NCBI RefSeq assembly: GCF_000813145.1
Contig: NZ_BAZF01000001.1
Span: 345,835-409,834, forward strand
Reading direction: 5' to 3'
Length of the DNA stretch: 64,000 nt
Source of the DNA: Geobacter sp. OR-1
GTDB lineage: Bacteria; Desulfobacterota; Desulfuromonadia; Geobacterales; DSM-12255
The notes beneath the pieces were generated by a model. It searched no databases. It was not told where the DNA came from and saw only the letters and a program-made list of their open reading frames with translations. Shown here in pieces: positions 36,157 to 46,989 of this stretch (position 1 is the first letter of the stretch; each line of letters opens with the position of its first letter). A program made the translations under genes and the position numbers.

Positions 36157-37074
36157 TTATGCTTTGGCTTCGACCTTGTTCAGCGCCTTACCTTCCCACA
36201 GGGCAACGATCGGGCTGGCAACGAAAATGGATGAATAGGTTGCTACGACAATACCCACAACGAGCGCAAAGGCAAAATCGTGGATCACTTCGCCTCCGAA
36301 CAGCAACAGCGAGATCGCAGCAAGAAACGTGGTGATCGAGGTAACAATCGTCCGTGACAGAACTTCATTGATACTCTTGTTGAAAACCGAGATTATCGGC
36401 TCCTTGAGGTTCTTGTGCATGTTTTCGCGGATCCGGTCAAAGACGACTACGGTGTCGGTCAGGGAATAGCCGGCGATGGTCAGGGCCGCAGTTATGAAGA
36501 GCAGGTTGAACTCCTTGCCGAAGATGAAAAAGACCGCGAACATGGCAAATACGTCATGCATGGTCGCAATGGTGGCGCCGACCCCGAACTTGAAATCGAA
36601 CCGCCAGGCAATGTAGATGATGATTCCGAGCAACGAGATGGCAATGGCTATCAGCGTGTCGTTGCGGAGTTTGTCGCCAATGGACGGGCCGATCTCGGTG
36701 GAGCTTTCCACTGTGAACGGGTTGGCGGGAAACTCCTTCCGGAAGACATCCTGGATGGTGTCGGCAGCTTTGCCGGCCTCCAGCGTGGTCCTTCCTACCT
36801 TGACCAAAAGCTTGTTACCTTCCTTGATATCCTGGAGATTGGCCTCTTTCAGGTTGTGCTTGGCAAGCGCAGCCCTTGCCTGGTCCATGTGGACCGGCTG
36901 GGCGAACTTGAGCTGCACCGATGTCCCGCCGGAGAAATCGATCCCCATGTTTGCCGCGCCCCGCCAGATCTGAACCATGGCAATGATCCCGATTATGGTC
37001 ATTATCCCGGAAACGATGAAAGAGATCTTCCTCATCGCAATGAAATCTATGTTTGTCTTCTTGATAAGTTCCAT
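36157..37074 (-). CDS. secF: Protein translocase subunit SecF
   Basis: A 305-residue protein with six helices. MGIDFSGGTSVQLKF after helix 1 is the SecF/SecD signature (GxDFxGG), and YSLTDTVVVFDRIREN is the conserved D4-D5 region with the proton-path aspartate. SLLGIIIYIAWRFDFKFGVG follows. With SecD it uses the proton gradient to complete export of preproteins on the outer face of SecYEG. It starts 15 bases after secD and is followed by the TPR gene. Confidence 0.96.
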   Translation of the reverse strand: MELIKKTNIDFIAMRKISFIVSGIMTIIGIIAMVQIWRGAANMGIDFSGGTSVQLKFAQPVHMDQARAALAKHNLKEANLQDIKEGNKLLVKVGRTTLEAGKAADTIQDVFRKEFPANPFTVESSTEIGPSIGDKLRNDTLIAIAISLLGIIIYIAWRFDFKFGVGATIATMHDVFAMFAVFFIFGKEFNLLFITAALTIAGYSLTDTVVVFDRIRENMHKNLKEPIISVFNKSINEVLSRTIVTSITTFLAAISLLLFGGEVIHDFAFALVVGIVVATYSSIFVASPIVALWEGKALNKVEAKA

Positions 37075-37088
37075 GTCTTTCCTCCCCC

Positions 37089-38690
37089 TTAAATACTCAG
37101 CTTCTTGACCCTGAGGCGGCTCAGGCAGAAGTCGAAGACCACCTTGGTAACCACCAGGGAGGTAAACAGGTTGATAATAATACCGAGGGACAGGGAAACG
37201 GCAAATCCCTTGACCGGGCCGGTACCGAACTGGAAGAGCACCGCAGCGGTAATAAGCGTGGTGACATGGGAGTCCATAATGGTCAGGAACGCCTTGTCAT
37301 ATCCGGAGTCTATCCCTGCGCCAGGGGTTTTGCCGAGGCGCAACTCCTCCCGTATCCTCTCGAAGATCAGGACGTTCGAGTCTACCGACATCCCGACCAG
37401 AAGCACGATAGCGGCAATGCCCGGGAGGGTGAGGGTCGCACCCAGAGCTGCCAGCGCCCCCATGAGGAATATGATGTTAAGCACCATCCCAAGGTTGGCG
37501 ACAAGCCCCGAAGCCTTGTAGTAAACGGTCATGAACACAATTACCAGCAGCACGCCGATGAGACCGGCAATCAACCCCTTGTTGATGGAATCCTGGCCGA
37601 GGGAAGGACCGACAGTCACGTTCTGAATGATCTTTACCGGCGCCGGCAAAGAACCGGCACGCAGGACAATAGCGAGGTCGGCTGCTTCCTTCTCAGTGAA
37701 CGAGCCTGATATCTGGGCGCTGCCGCCCGATATCCGTTCGCGGATTACCGGAGCCGAGTAAATATTGCTGTCCAGCACAATGGCAAATCTTTTCCCGACG
37801 TTGGCTGCGGTCACCTGGTCGAACAGGCGGGCTCCGGTGGAATTGAACTCGATCGCCACATAAGGCTGATTGAACTGCGAATCGATCCGGACCTGGGCAT
37901 CGGTCAGCAGGTCACCGGTAATCATCGCTTTTCTTTTCACTACCAGCGGTATTTCGGAGACCGCGCCAGTGGTCTGGTCGACCTTTTTCTCCAGCAGCAG
38001 CTCATCATCTTCAGGAAGGGTTCCAGGGGTGGCGATGGCAGCATTGATGTTCTCATCCACCAGCTTGAACTCAAGACGTGCGGTCTTGCCGATCAGCTCG
38101 ATAGCCCGTTTCGGGTCTTTGATACCCGGGAGCTGCACAACGATATGGTTGATGCCCTCACGCTGAATCGTCGGCTCAGAGACGCCAAACTGGTCGATCC
38201 GGTTCCGAATGGTCTCGAGAGCCTGGGATACTGCCTTGTCCTTGCGGTCCTGGGCCACCTTGTCGTTCATCCGGATCTGAAGATTGACAAATCCCCCCTC
38301 GTCTACAGGAGAGAGAAGCTCCATTTCCGGATACTTCTTCTTGATCTGCGCCTGGACGCTGTCCGCGGTCCCTTTATCATAAAGGGTGAGCTGGACCTTG
38401 TCAGGAGCCACCCGGCCGATACGCTTATACCGGAGGTTCTGGGCAGTAAGGGTATCTTCCAGATCAGTGGCGATCAGGTCAAGCGCACCTTCCACCGCCT
38501 TGACCGTATCCACCTCCAACACAAGGTGGGTCCCGCCCTGGAGATCCAGGCCCAGGTGGATCTTGTCGTTAGGCAGAATCCCTTTCCACCAGGACGGCAG
38601 TTTACTGACAAGGGTCGGAGTAATATAGACAAACGACAGCAGCAAAAATAGCAGAGTTAAAATAACGCGTGAGCCAAAACCTTTAGTCAT
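37089..38690 (-). CDS. secD: Protein translocase subunit SecD
   Basis: A 533-residue protein with an N-terminal helix, a large periplasmic P1 domain and five C-terminal helices. IHLGLDLQGGTHLVLEVD is the D1 signature, LRAGSLPAPVKIIQNVTVGP the D4 region, and GMSVDSNVLIFERIREEL the D5/D6 motif with the proton-path Asp. Length fits the shorter SecD class. It is translated ahead of secF in the same operon and follows yajC by 31 bases. Confidence 0.96.
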   Translation of the reverse strand: MTKGFGSRVILTLLFLLLSFVYITPTLVSKLPSWWKGILPNDKIHLGLDLQGGTHLVLEVDTVKAVEGALDLIATDLEDTLTAQNLRYKRIGRVAPDKVQLTLYDKGTADSVQAQIKKKYPEMELLSPVDEGGFVNLQIRMNDKVAQDRKDKAVSQALETIRNRIDQFGVSEPTIQREGINHIVVQLPGIKDPKRAIELIGKTARLEFKLVDENINAAIATPGTLPEDDELLLEKKVDQTTGAVSEIPLVVKRKAMITGDLLTDAQVRIDSQFNQPYVAIEFNSTGARLFDQVTAANVGKRFAIVLDSNIYSAPVIRERISGGSAQISGSFTEKEAADLAIVLRAGSLPAPVKIIQNVTVGPSLGQDSINKGLIAGLIGVLLVIVFMTVYYKASGLVANLGMVLNIIFLMGALAALGATLTLPGIAAIVLLVGMSVDSNVLIFERIREELRLGKTPGAGIDSGYDKAFLTIMDSHVTTLITAAVLFQFGTGPVKGFAVSLSLGIIINLFTSLVVTKVVFDFCLSRLRVKKLSI

Positions 38691-38721
38691 ACCGGTAATG
38701 CTCCTTTCGGATGAGTGCGAA

Positions 38722-39045
38722 TCAGTCTTTTTTTACAACAGAAGCAATGTGCCCTTTGTTGAACTTGACGTTCACTCCGGAGGCAATTTCAAGGGTTATG
38801 ACAGTTTCGTCCATTGCCGTCACTTTGCCGTGCATGCCGCCGGCAGTAACCACCTGGTCACCCTTCTTGAGGTTGTCGAGCAATGCCCGATGTTCTTTTG
38901 CCTTCTTCTGCTGGGGACGGATGAGCAGAAAATAGAAAATGGCAAACATCAGCACCAGCGGAACCAGATTCATAAGGGCGCTCTGCGGGCCGCCGGCAGG
39001 AGCGCCGCCTGGCGGTGTCCCCATTGCAAATGCTAATCCTAACAT
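38722..39045 (-). CDS. yajC: Preprotein translocase subunit YajC
   Basis: The 107-residue protein starts at ATG 39045, with GGAGG nine bases upstream; the frame runs further but has no ribosome site. One helix (LMNLVPLVLMFAIFYFLLIR) follows a Gly/Pro-rich N-terminus, then PQQKKAKEHRALLDNLKKGD and QVVTAGGMHGKVTAMDE, the YajC signature. It binds SecDF and lies between tgt and secD, the common arrangement. Confidence 0.95.
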   Translation of the reverse strand: MLGLAFAMGTPPGGAPAGGPQSALMNLVPLVLMFAIFYFLLIRPQQKKAKEHRALLDNLKKGDQVVTAGGMHGKVTAMDETVITLEIASGVNVKFNKGHIASVVKKD

Positions 39046-39127
39046 CGATATTACCTCCAATATATCTGGGATTATGGATTGAGGCCGGTTACCGGCAAAC
39101 GGCAATTTTAAAGCCGCCTGACGGCAA

Positions 39128-40270
<1,143 letters not shown>

Positions 40271-41302
40271 TCAGTAAATGAACATGGCATCACCATAGCT
40301 GTAAAACCGGTACCCGCGTTTTACCGCTTCGGCGTATGCCTGAAAAAGCCTCTCCTTACCTGCAAATGCCGAGACCAGCATCAACAGGGTCGATTTGGGG
40401 AGGTGAAAATTTGTTATAAGCGCGTCCACCACTCTGAACCGGTAACCGGGAGTAATGAAGATATCGGCATCCCGCTCCCCTGCCATCACCGTGCCGTCGT
40501 CGCATGCTGCGTGTTCCAGTGCTCTGGCGGTTGTTGTGCCGAGGGCGATCACTCTCCCTCCGTTACGCCGGGTGGCAAAGATTTTTTCCGCGGTGGCCTG
40601 TGGAATAATATAGCGCTCCCGGTGCATACGGTGCTGGCTCAGGTCATCGCACCGTACCGGCAGGAACGTCCCCAAACCCACATGAAGTGTCAAGGGTGCA
40701 ATGGCGACACCACCTCGCCCCACCTCTGCCAGGAGTTCTTCGGTAAAGTGCAAACCTGCTGTCGGGGCTGCTACTGCCCCACTGGCAGCGGCAAAGACCG
40801 TCTGATATCGATCGCGGTCCTTTTGATCCGCCTGGCGCCTTATGTACGGAGGAAGCGGCACCATGCCGTGGCAATCAAGCCATTCCCGGAATAAATCGGG
40901 CCGGTCAAAATCAATCTGCCAGCACTCGTCATTTACCCTTCCGGCTACAGACGCCGTCATCCCTCCGCTAAAGAATATCCGCACGCCGGGCCGGGGAGGT
41001 TTCGAACATCTTAGCATCGCCTCCCAGATTTCGCCGGGAAACTCCAGGCGGCGGACTAAAAACACTTCGACCTTGCCGCCGCTCTCTTTGCACCCGAACA
41101 ACCTTGCCGGGATAACCCGGGTATCGTTGAGGACCAGCAGGTCTCCCTGCCGGAACAAACGCGTGATCAAGCCGAAGGATGTGTCCCCGACCTCGCCGCT
41201 GACGCGGTTCAAGGTCATGAGCCTGGAGGCGTCGCGCTTTTCGGTAGCTTCCTGGGCAATCAGCTCCGTAGGGAGTTCGTAGTCAAAATCAGCAAGCTGC
41301 AT
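40271..41302 (-). CDS. queA: S-adenosylmethionine:tRNA ribosyltransferase-isomerase (QueA)
   Basis: A 343-residue enzyme that transfers the ribosyl part of SAM to preQ1 in tRNA. The family signatures are plain: [59 protein letters not shown] and [18 protein letters not shown]. Full length, no gaps. It lies three bases after the SpoIID-like gene and ahead of tgt, so both queuosine enzymes are co-expressed with yajC-secDF. Confidence 0.96.
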   Translation of the reverse strand: MQLADFDYELPTELIAQEATEKRDASRLMTLNRVSGEVGDTSFGLITRLFRQGDLLVLNDTRVIPARLFGCKESGGKVEVFLVRRLEFPGEIWEAMLRCSKPPRPGVRIFFSGGMTASVAGRVNDECWQIDFDRPDLFREWLDCHGMVPLPPYIRRQADQKDRDRYQTVFAAASGAVAAPTAGLHFTEELLAEVGRGGVAIAPLTLHVGLGTFLPVRCDDLSQHRMHRERYIIPQATAEKIFATRRNGGRVIALGTTTARALEHAACDDGTVMAGERDADIFITPGYRFRVVDALITNFHLPKSTLLMLVSAFAGKERLFQAYAEAVKRGYRFYSYGDAMFIY

Positions 41303-41305
41303 CGA

Positions 41306-42418
41306 TCAATCAACGGCCAACGCCGTAAGCCTTGTGCCGGGGTAGTAGTAAGAAAGGATCTCCCGGTAATCGAAACCATCGGCAGCACGCTGCTTTGCCC
41401 CCCACTGGCACAAGCCGACGCCATGGCCATTGCCGGAACCGGAAAACAGAACGTCACCATCGTCGATACGCAGCTCGAAGTTCGTGCTCTTTATGATGCT
41501 GTAACCGAGCGCCTTGCGCAGGGCAACCCCTGAAACCGTCACCTTGCCGCGGGTGCCAAAGAGAGACAGTTCCGAAACCCTGCCACTTTTGTTACGAGAG
41601 CCGGGACGAATGTCCCGTAGCCCCGAGATATTGATCCCGGCCGCCTTCAGTTGTGTTTCCACCTTTCGCAGGGGAATTCTTTGTTCCCAACGGTAGGAGT
41701 TAACGTTCTGGCAGTATCGGCAAGCGACTCCCGGCAGGTAAGGAAGTTTATACCCCCAGACATTCTCAGATGCCTCGGTATGACCGCCACAGTTGGAATG
41801 ATAAAACGCCTGTATGGTCGAGCCTCCGAAAGTAAGGACTTCTCCGGCAGTCTCCTTTACCCCTCTTGCAGCGCGGCTGTCTTCTATGTCACACCCTTCA
41901 TAGACCTGGTCCATTACGGTCGATTCAAGATGATACGGCGCGTTTTTACGGGCATCTCGCTGAAAAATCGCATACGACCTTGCTATTACAGCCTGGGCCT
42001 TTATTGCTTCCATCGGCCACTGCGATGATATCTCGCAGTTTATCAGCCCGACCAGATAATCCTCCAGAGGGAGCTCGTTTATTACCTGGAGCCCTTTATC
42101 TGCGGCACTGATTTCTATGACACCGCGGTACCCTTTACCGTTTACGTTCACAAACACCGGCGCCGAAACCTTGAGGCCTCGCAGCACCGTCTCGTTTACA
42201 GAGATCCCGCCCCTGGTTTTTGCAATTTCGAGCGGGAACGAAAGCCGCAACGGCTCCCCTTTTTCATCGGTTGCCAGGATGCCGTTGCCGTCGAGTCTGA
42301 CGCTTTCGACACCTCTGAAAAGTGCGACTCGTATCATTTCCTGACGAAAACCGCTGTTCCCCGCCGTCATTGACGGCAGCAGGATAACCAGGAATAAAAT
42401 TGAGATTGTCAGGCGCAA
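41306..42418 (-). CDS. SpoIID/LytB-domain exported protein
   Basis: A 370-residue protein from a TTG start with a signal peptide (TISILFLVILLPSMTAG). The SpoIID domain spans about residues 105-320: LPLEDYLVGLINCEISSQWP with the Glu that is catalytic in SpoIID lytic transglycosylases, EAIKAQAVIARSYAIFQRDA, and FYHSNCGGHTEASENVWG. GHGVGLCQWGAKQRAADG closes it. Non-sporulating bacteria use such proteins on denuded glycan or as amidase modifiers. It heads the queA-tgt operon, an arrangement I know from Geobacter relatives. Confidence 0.88.
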   Translation of the reverse strand: MRLTISILFLVILLPSMTAGNSGFRQEMIRVALFRGVESVRLDGNGILATDEKGEPLRLSFPLEIAKTRGGISVNETVLRGLKVSAPVFVNVNGKGYRGVIEISAADKGLQVINELPLEDYLVGLINCEISSQWPMEAIKAQAVIARSYAIFQRDARKNAPYHLESTVMDQVYEGCDIEDSRAARGVKETAGEVLTFGGSTIQAFYHSNCGGHTEASENVWGYKLPYLPGVACRYCQNVNSYRWEQRIPLRKVETQLKAAGINISGLRDIRPGSRNKSGRVSELSLFGTRGKVTVSGVALRKALGYSIIKSTNFELRIDDGDVLFSGSGNGHGVGLCQWGAKQRAADGFDYREILSYYYPGTRLTALAVD

Positions 42419-42791
42419 ATTCTTAACCTTTGCAAAAACTTAATGATGAAATCATACATCATCGATCAAAGTCAATTGTTTTTGTCCTTAATGAGAAGTC
42501 TTCTTGCAAGTTGGCCGACGTTTTGCTTTAATGAGAAAAATGACTCATGCCTGTTCATGGCGGCGGCAATGATATTTGGAGCAGCTTCTCTTGTCAAGGG
42601 TATCGGTTATTCGCAACGAATCCGCCATAAACATCGGCTTCCGGAAATCAAACTGCTTCTTGAAGGTTGCCGATCCCGGCAGCCCCTCTGCTAAAAAACA
42701 CTCATAATACTGGCTTGTTAGCAAACATTAACCGCCAAATGACTTTTGACCGCTCTGCCAAAGCGAGAAACTTTTCAGGATACCGGTTGCA
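42419..42791. other. Intergenic region before the HD-GYP gene
   Basis: The 373 bases between the divergent spoIID-like and HD-GYP genes hold an 83-codon frame (42443-42694) without ribosome site or recognisable product, and one good sigma-54-like element. I see no structured RNA that I can name. Confidence 0.55.
42512..42527 (+). promoter_or_regulatory. Possible sigma-54 promoter for the HD-GYP gene
   Basis: TGGCCGACGTTTTGCT has GG and GC at the -24/-12 spacing (10 bases between them) and the TTTGCT end of the consensus; the ACG after TGGC is not matched. Transcription would start near 42538, leaving a leader of about 250 bases. Confidence 0.4.
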
Positions 42792-44879
42792 ATGACTTCC
42801 CTTAAAACAAAAATATTCGGGATAATTACCATCATAGTGGTAACAATCGTCTCTGTTTCATCACTGGTGACCCTGAAACAGCAGAACGCCACTATCACCG
42901 GGATTGCGCAGCGCAACACCGCCATGCTCACCGAAACCATAAAGGGATCGATTACCGATGCCATGCTCTCCGGGCATTCAGGGGATATCCGCAAAATATT
43001 TTCCCAGATTTCGAATCAGAAACTGATAAAGACCCTCAGAATCATCGATGAATCCGGCAAGGTCCTGAACTCCGCCAATCCTGAAGAAATAGGCAAAACC
43101 GCTTTCAGCAGATCGCTGCTGGCCTATAAAAAAGGAATCACCGCTGCGGGAACATACCTCGGCGATAATGAGTTCGTCAGTATTTCGCCGATTCTGAATT
43201 CCCCGGCCTGCCTAGAGTGCCATGATCGCTCGGTAAAAGTGCTGGGGCTGCTCGAAATTGAAACGCCGACCGATTATCTCAAAGGTTTCCTGTCAACCAC
43301 GAAGCGAGAAACCATCTTTACCGCTGCAATCATCATTCTGCTGCAACTTGTTTCCATCTTCTTCTTTTTGGTCATCTACCTCGATACCCCGCTTAAATCG
43401 CTTCTCTTTTCCATGCAACAGATTGAAGAAGGGAAATTTGTCACTTCTCCTATCTGCACCAGCAGCAGGGAGATGCATACCTTGTCACGTCAGTTCAATC
43501 GCATGGTAAAGCGTCTGCAGATACTGATGGATTCTGCGGTGAAAAATGAAGGCGAGCTGGTCAGGACACAGGAAAAGCTGGCTCATCACATGGAAATTCA
43601 CCTTATGAACGAGCAGCTTGAAGAACAGCTCAGGGAGATCGAATCGCTCAACATCTCGCTTAAAGAGCGGATCGAAGAGATCGAAGAAGCAAATTACAAG
43701 ATTGCCGACCTTGCCGGTGAACTGGAAGACAAGAACACAACCCTGGAACAAGCGGTAGCCCGGCTCTCGACCCTTCAGAAGGTCGGGTTGGGGATCAGCT
43801 CCACAATGGAGACGGCACCGCTCTTCGATCTTATTGTCAAGTCCACCATGGAGACCCTTCAGGGGGAAAAAGGGTTTATTACCCTCTATGAACCCGAATC
43901 CGATACCATTACCGTCTCAACGCTCCATGGGCATCATTACCACGGCGCAGAGCCGATCACAATGAACGCCCAAACACTGAACATCTGCTCGTGGGTTATT
44001 GCCAACAAGCTCCCGCTCCTTATCCCGGACCTGAATGAGTACCCTCAGTTCGGCAAGATCAGCCCTCTGGGGTTCGAGCAAAAATCGGTCATCTGCGTTC
44101 CGCTCCATGCAAGCGGCAATGTCATAGGCACCATCAATGTCGTCAATCGCATTGATCAATCGCCTTTTACCGGCGAAGACCTGGAGTTGCTCATCACCAT
44201 TGGCAGCCAGGCCGACATTGCCATCAAAAATGCCTCACTGTACGAGGATCAGCAAAGAAACTACCTGAGCACGATACAGTCTCTTGTTTCGGCAATCGAA
44301 GCCAGCGACAGCTACACCCGCGGACATTCGGAACGAGTGACCAACTATTCCCTCATGCTGGCCAGAGGCCTGGAACTCTCCGCAGAACGGCTCTGCATAA
44401 TAGAGAGGGCCGCAATACTGCATGATATCGGCAAGATCGGCATCGACCTTGCCATTCTGCACAAGCGCGGCGCCCTTACTCCGGCGGAGATTCTCCATCT
44501 CAGGGACCACCCTCTCATCGGAATGAGGATACTGGAACCGATTGGCTTTCTTCAGGATGTCCGAACCTGCATCGGTCAGCATCACGAGCGCTTTGACGGT
44601 GGGGGTTACCCGTATGGACATCCCGCAGATCTGCTGCTTCTCGAATCCAGGATTCTAGCCATTGCCGATGCCTTTGATGCCATGACCTCAGACCGCCCCT
44701 ACCGCAATGCGATGCTTGTCGCTGAAGCCGTCCGGGAGCTGTACCGGAATGCCGGAACCCAGTTCGACCCGGAACTCGTCAATAAGTTCGTAGCTGAGCT
44801 CATTGCCGCAGGAATATGGGTGAAACCCGATATTCGGCCAACAGAGTTCTCTGAATCAATCTCAAACAGTATCGCATAA
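42792..44879 (+). CDS. c-di-GMP phosphodiesterase (HD-GYP) with CXXCH haem sensor domain and GAF
   Basis: A 695-residue inner-membrane sensor. Helix 1 is at 8-27; a periplasmic domain (about 30-172) contains ISPILNSPACLECHDRS with a CXXCH haem c motif at 140-144; helix 2 is at 174-197, then a HAMP-like stretch to about 250, a coiled coil (255-325) and a GAF domain (330-480). The HD-GYP domain follows: RGHSERV (H512), HDIGKIGI (H544, D545) and HHERFDGGGYP (597-607), all catalytic signatures intact. HD-GYP enzymes hydrolyse c-di-GMP. The haem motif suggests redox, NO or O2 input. A sigma-54-like element lies upstream. Confidence 0.88.
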   Translation: MTSLKTKIFGIITIIVVTIVSVSSLVTLKQQNATITGIAQRNTAMLTETIKGSITDAMLSGHSGDIRKIFSQISNQKLIKTLRIIDESGKVLNSANPEEIGKTAFSRSLLAYKKGITAAGTYLGDNEFVSISPILNSPACLECHDRSVKVLGLLEIETPTDYLKGFLSTTKRETIFTAAIIILLQLVSIFFFLVIYLDTPLKSLLFSMQQIEEGKFVTSPICTSSREMHTLSRQFNRMVKRLQILMDSAVKNEGELVRTQEKLAHHMEIHLMNEQLEEQLREIESLNISLKERIEEIEEANYKIADLAGELEDKNTTLEQAVARLSTLQKVGLGISSTMETAPLFDLIVKSTMETLQGEKGFITLYEPESDTITVSTLHGHHYHGAEPITMNAQTLNICSWVIANKLPLLIPDLNEYPQFGKISPLGFEQKSVICVPLHASGNVIGTINVVNRIDQSPFTGEDLELLITIGSQADIAIKNASLYEDQQRNYLSTIQSLVSAIEASDSYTRGHSERVTNYSLMLARGLELSAERLCIIERAAILHDIGKIGIDLAILHKRGALTPAEILHLRDHPLIGMRILEPIGFLQDVRTCIGQHHERFDGGGYPYGHPADLLLLESRILAIADAFDAMTSDRPYRNAMLVAEAVRELYRNAGTQFDPELVNKFVAELIAAGIWVKPDIRPTEFSESISNSIA

Positions 44880-44984
44880 TTATCAATCCCCAAACCGTTT
44901 GCAGCATCCTGACAATTCATGCTATAAAGCGGAAATATTCCTAGCCGTTTCAAATCCCAATTCCGATCATAGCCGGAGTATCAA

Positions 44985-45938
44985 TTGCTAGAAGTCCGTG
45001 ATCTCTCCGTTTGTATTAACTCAGCAGGACGTGAAGTCAGGGCGATCAAAAGTGTCAGTTTCAATGTCGCCGAAGGTGAAACCCTGGCAATAGTCGGTGA
45101 ATCCGGCTGCGGGAAAAGCATGACTGCCCTTTCCCTGCTCAGGCTTCTCCCACCTGGAGGGAGAATTGACAGAGGTTCGATAACACTCGACGGCGTCGAG
45201 CTGACCACGCTCAGCGAGACCGAGATGCGCCGGATAAGAGGATCCCGGATCTCAATGATCTTTCAGGAGCCGATGACCTCGCTCAATCCGGTCCTTACCA
45301 TTGGCGCGCAAGTTTCCGAAGGGCTCAGGCTCCATCGGGGTCTCAGCAAGCAGGAGGCGTTCAGGGAAAGCGTATCTTTGCTTCATCAGGTCGGAATACC
45401 TTCTCCTGAGGCAAGGTGCGGCGATTATCCGCACCAGCTTTCGGGCGGCATGCGCCAGAGAGTAATGATAGCTATGGCCCTTTCCTGCAAGCCGCTGATC
45501 CTGATTGCCGACGAACCGACTACGGCCCTGGATGTCACGATCCAGGCGCAAATACTCGATCTGCTTAACCAGGTAAAAAGAGAGAGCGGCATGGGGATGA
45601 TCCTGATTTCCCATGATCTCGGCATAGTAGCCGAGAACGCTGCGAGGACCGCGATCATGTATGCGGGAACGATCGTCGAGTCCGCTTCCACGAAGGAACT
45701 GTTCGACAATCCGCTGCACCCCTATACCAAGGGGCTGTTGGACTCGCTCCCCCAAAAGGCAGCCCCTGGAATCAGACTGCCGACTATCCCCGGACAGGTT
45801 CCCGGTCTTGACAATGAAGTCAGGGGGTGCGGTTTCTGCGACCGCTGCCGTGACCCGGAGAAGGAATGCCGCATAGAACCCCCGCCGGTAAGGGAAACAG
45901 CCAACGGCCACATGGTCAGATGCTGGAAAAAGACATGA
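44985..45938 (+). CDS. Peptide/nickel-type ABC transporter ATPase (DppD/OppD-like)
   Basis: A 317-residue ATPase from TTG 44985 with GGAG eight bases upstream. Walker [11 protein letters not shown], signature LSGGMRQR, Walker [14 protein letters not shown] and H-loop LISHDLG are present. After the core, the Opp C-terminal extension (oligo_HPY) starts at [13 protein letters not shown] and ends with a Cys cluster ([14 protein letters not shown], then RCW). The family powers uptake of peptides or nickel complexes. No permease or binding-protein gene accompanies it here. It overlaps the second ATPase by four bases. Confidence 0.88.
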   Translation: MLEVRDLSVCINSAGREVRAIKSVSFNVAEGETLAIVGESGCGKSMTALSLLRLLPPGGRIDRGSITLDGVELTTLSETEMRRIRGSRISMIFQEPMTSLNPVLTIGAQVSEGLRLHRGLSKQEAFRESVSLLHQVGIPSPEARCGDYPHQLSGGMRQRVMIAMALSCKPLILIADEPTTALDVTIQAQILDLLNQVKRESGMGMILISHDLGIVAENAARTAIMYAGTIVESASTKELFDNPLHPYTKGLLDSLPQKAAPGIRLPTIPGQVPGLDNEVRGCGFCDRCRDPEKECRIEPPPVRETANGHMVRCWKKT

Positions 45939-46909
45939 CTGCACTGATCGAAACAAGAGCCGTCAGCAGGCATTTTATTTCCAGTTCAGGCCCATTCGGT
46001 GCCGGTAAACTGCTCATGGCCGTTGCGGATGTGAGCATTGCGCTTGCAGCTGGCGAAACCCTCGGAATTGCCGGGGAAACAGGATGCGGCAAGTCGACGC
46101 TGGCAAGAATCATGATGGGGCTGATCCCTCCCTCTTCCGGCCAGGTGCTCTACCGGGGCACCCCTCTGAACGAGATGTCGAAAGCGGGCCGGTCCGATTT
46201 CAGGAAATCGGTCCAGATGGTTTTTCAGGACCCATTCTCATCCCTGAACCCACGGATGCGCATCGGGGACATAATCGGCGAACCATTTGTCATCCACGGA
46301 ATCGCTTCAGGAACAGCATTGAAGGAACGGGTCTCTGACCTCATTCTTCAGGTCGGTCTCCAGCCTGAACTCGCAAACAGATTCCCCCATGAATTCTCCG
46401 GGGGACAGCGCCAGAGAATAGGCATAGCCCGGGCACTGGCATCGGGACCGCAAGTGCTGATAGCCGACGAACCGGTCTCTGCCCTTGATCTTTCCATACA
46501 GGCCCAGATCATTAACCTGCTGATGGAGCTTAAAGAGGGCCATGGCCTTGCCCTCGCCTTCATAGCCCACGATCTCTCGGTCGTTCGTCATGTCAGCGAC
46601 CGTATCGCAATCATGTACCTCGGCAGGATTGTGGAACTCGGCAGCAGGGATGAGGTCTTTTCCTCCTGCAGGCACCCTTACACCGAAGCCCTGATCTCGG
46701 CAATACCGAAGGTTCACCCCTCCGCTAAAACCGGTCGGATTGTGCTTGCCGGCGACGTCCCTTCACCCCTGGAGATCCCGACGGGATGCCCGTTCAGAAG
46801 CCGCTGCCGATACGCCCGAGAGCTGTGCCGGCATGAGCGCCCCACCCTGGAGGAAAAATCTCCCGGCCATTTTGCCGCATGTCATTTCAGCAATGAAATT
46901 TTTAGTTAA
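45935..46909 (+). CDS. Peptide/nickel-type ABC transporter ATPase (DppF/OppF-like)
   Basis: The 324-residue protein is started at ATG 45935, which overlaps the first ATPase stop (ATGA); the frame is open 23 codons upstream inside that gene. Walker A GETGCGKST, QMVFQDPFSSLNPRMRIGD, signature FSGGQRQR, Walker B VLIADEPVSALD and H-loop FIAHDLS are intact. The extension HPYTEALISAIPKVHP and CPFRSRCRYARELC is typical of OppF/DppF. It forms a heterodimer with the first ATPase. Permeases must come from elsewhere, or the pair has been separated from its operon. Confidence 0.88.
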   Translation: MTALIETRAVSRHFISSSGPFGAGKLLMAVADVSIALAAGETLGIAGETGCGKSTLARIMMGLIPPSSGQVLYRGTPLNEMSKAGRSDFRKSVQMVFQDPFSSLNPRMRIGDIIGEPFVIHGIASGTALKERVSDLILQVGLQPELANRFPHEFSGGQRQRIGIARALASGPQVLIADEPVSALDLSIQAQIINLLMELKEGHGLALAFIAHDLSVVRHVSDRIAIMYLGRIVELGSRDEVFSSCRHPYTEALISAIPKVHPSAKTGRIVLAGDVPSPLEIPTGCPFRSRCRYARELCRHERPTLEEKSPGHFAACHFSNEIFS

Positions 46910-46918
46910 CTCTTTTTA

Positions 46919-46947
46919 TTGACAATTCTCATAAACAGCACTATACA
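46919..46947 (+). promoter_or_regulatory. Sigma-70 promoter of the ArsR-type gene
   Basis: TTGACA (46919-46924) and TATACA (46942-46947) are 17 bases apart, close to consensus. Transcription would start about 35 bases before the ATG at 46990. This is the best sigma-70 match I found in the window. Confidence 0.7.
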
Positions 46948-46989
46948 AAAGCATTTACGGTTGGCTGACTCAGCAGGAGGGTTTCAAAA

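Noticed and set aside
42443..42694. 83-codon frame before the HD-GYP gene
   Set aside because: No ribosome site, no recognisable pattern, and the predicted sigma-54 promoter lies within it.
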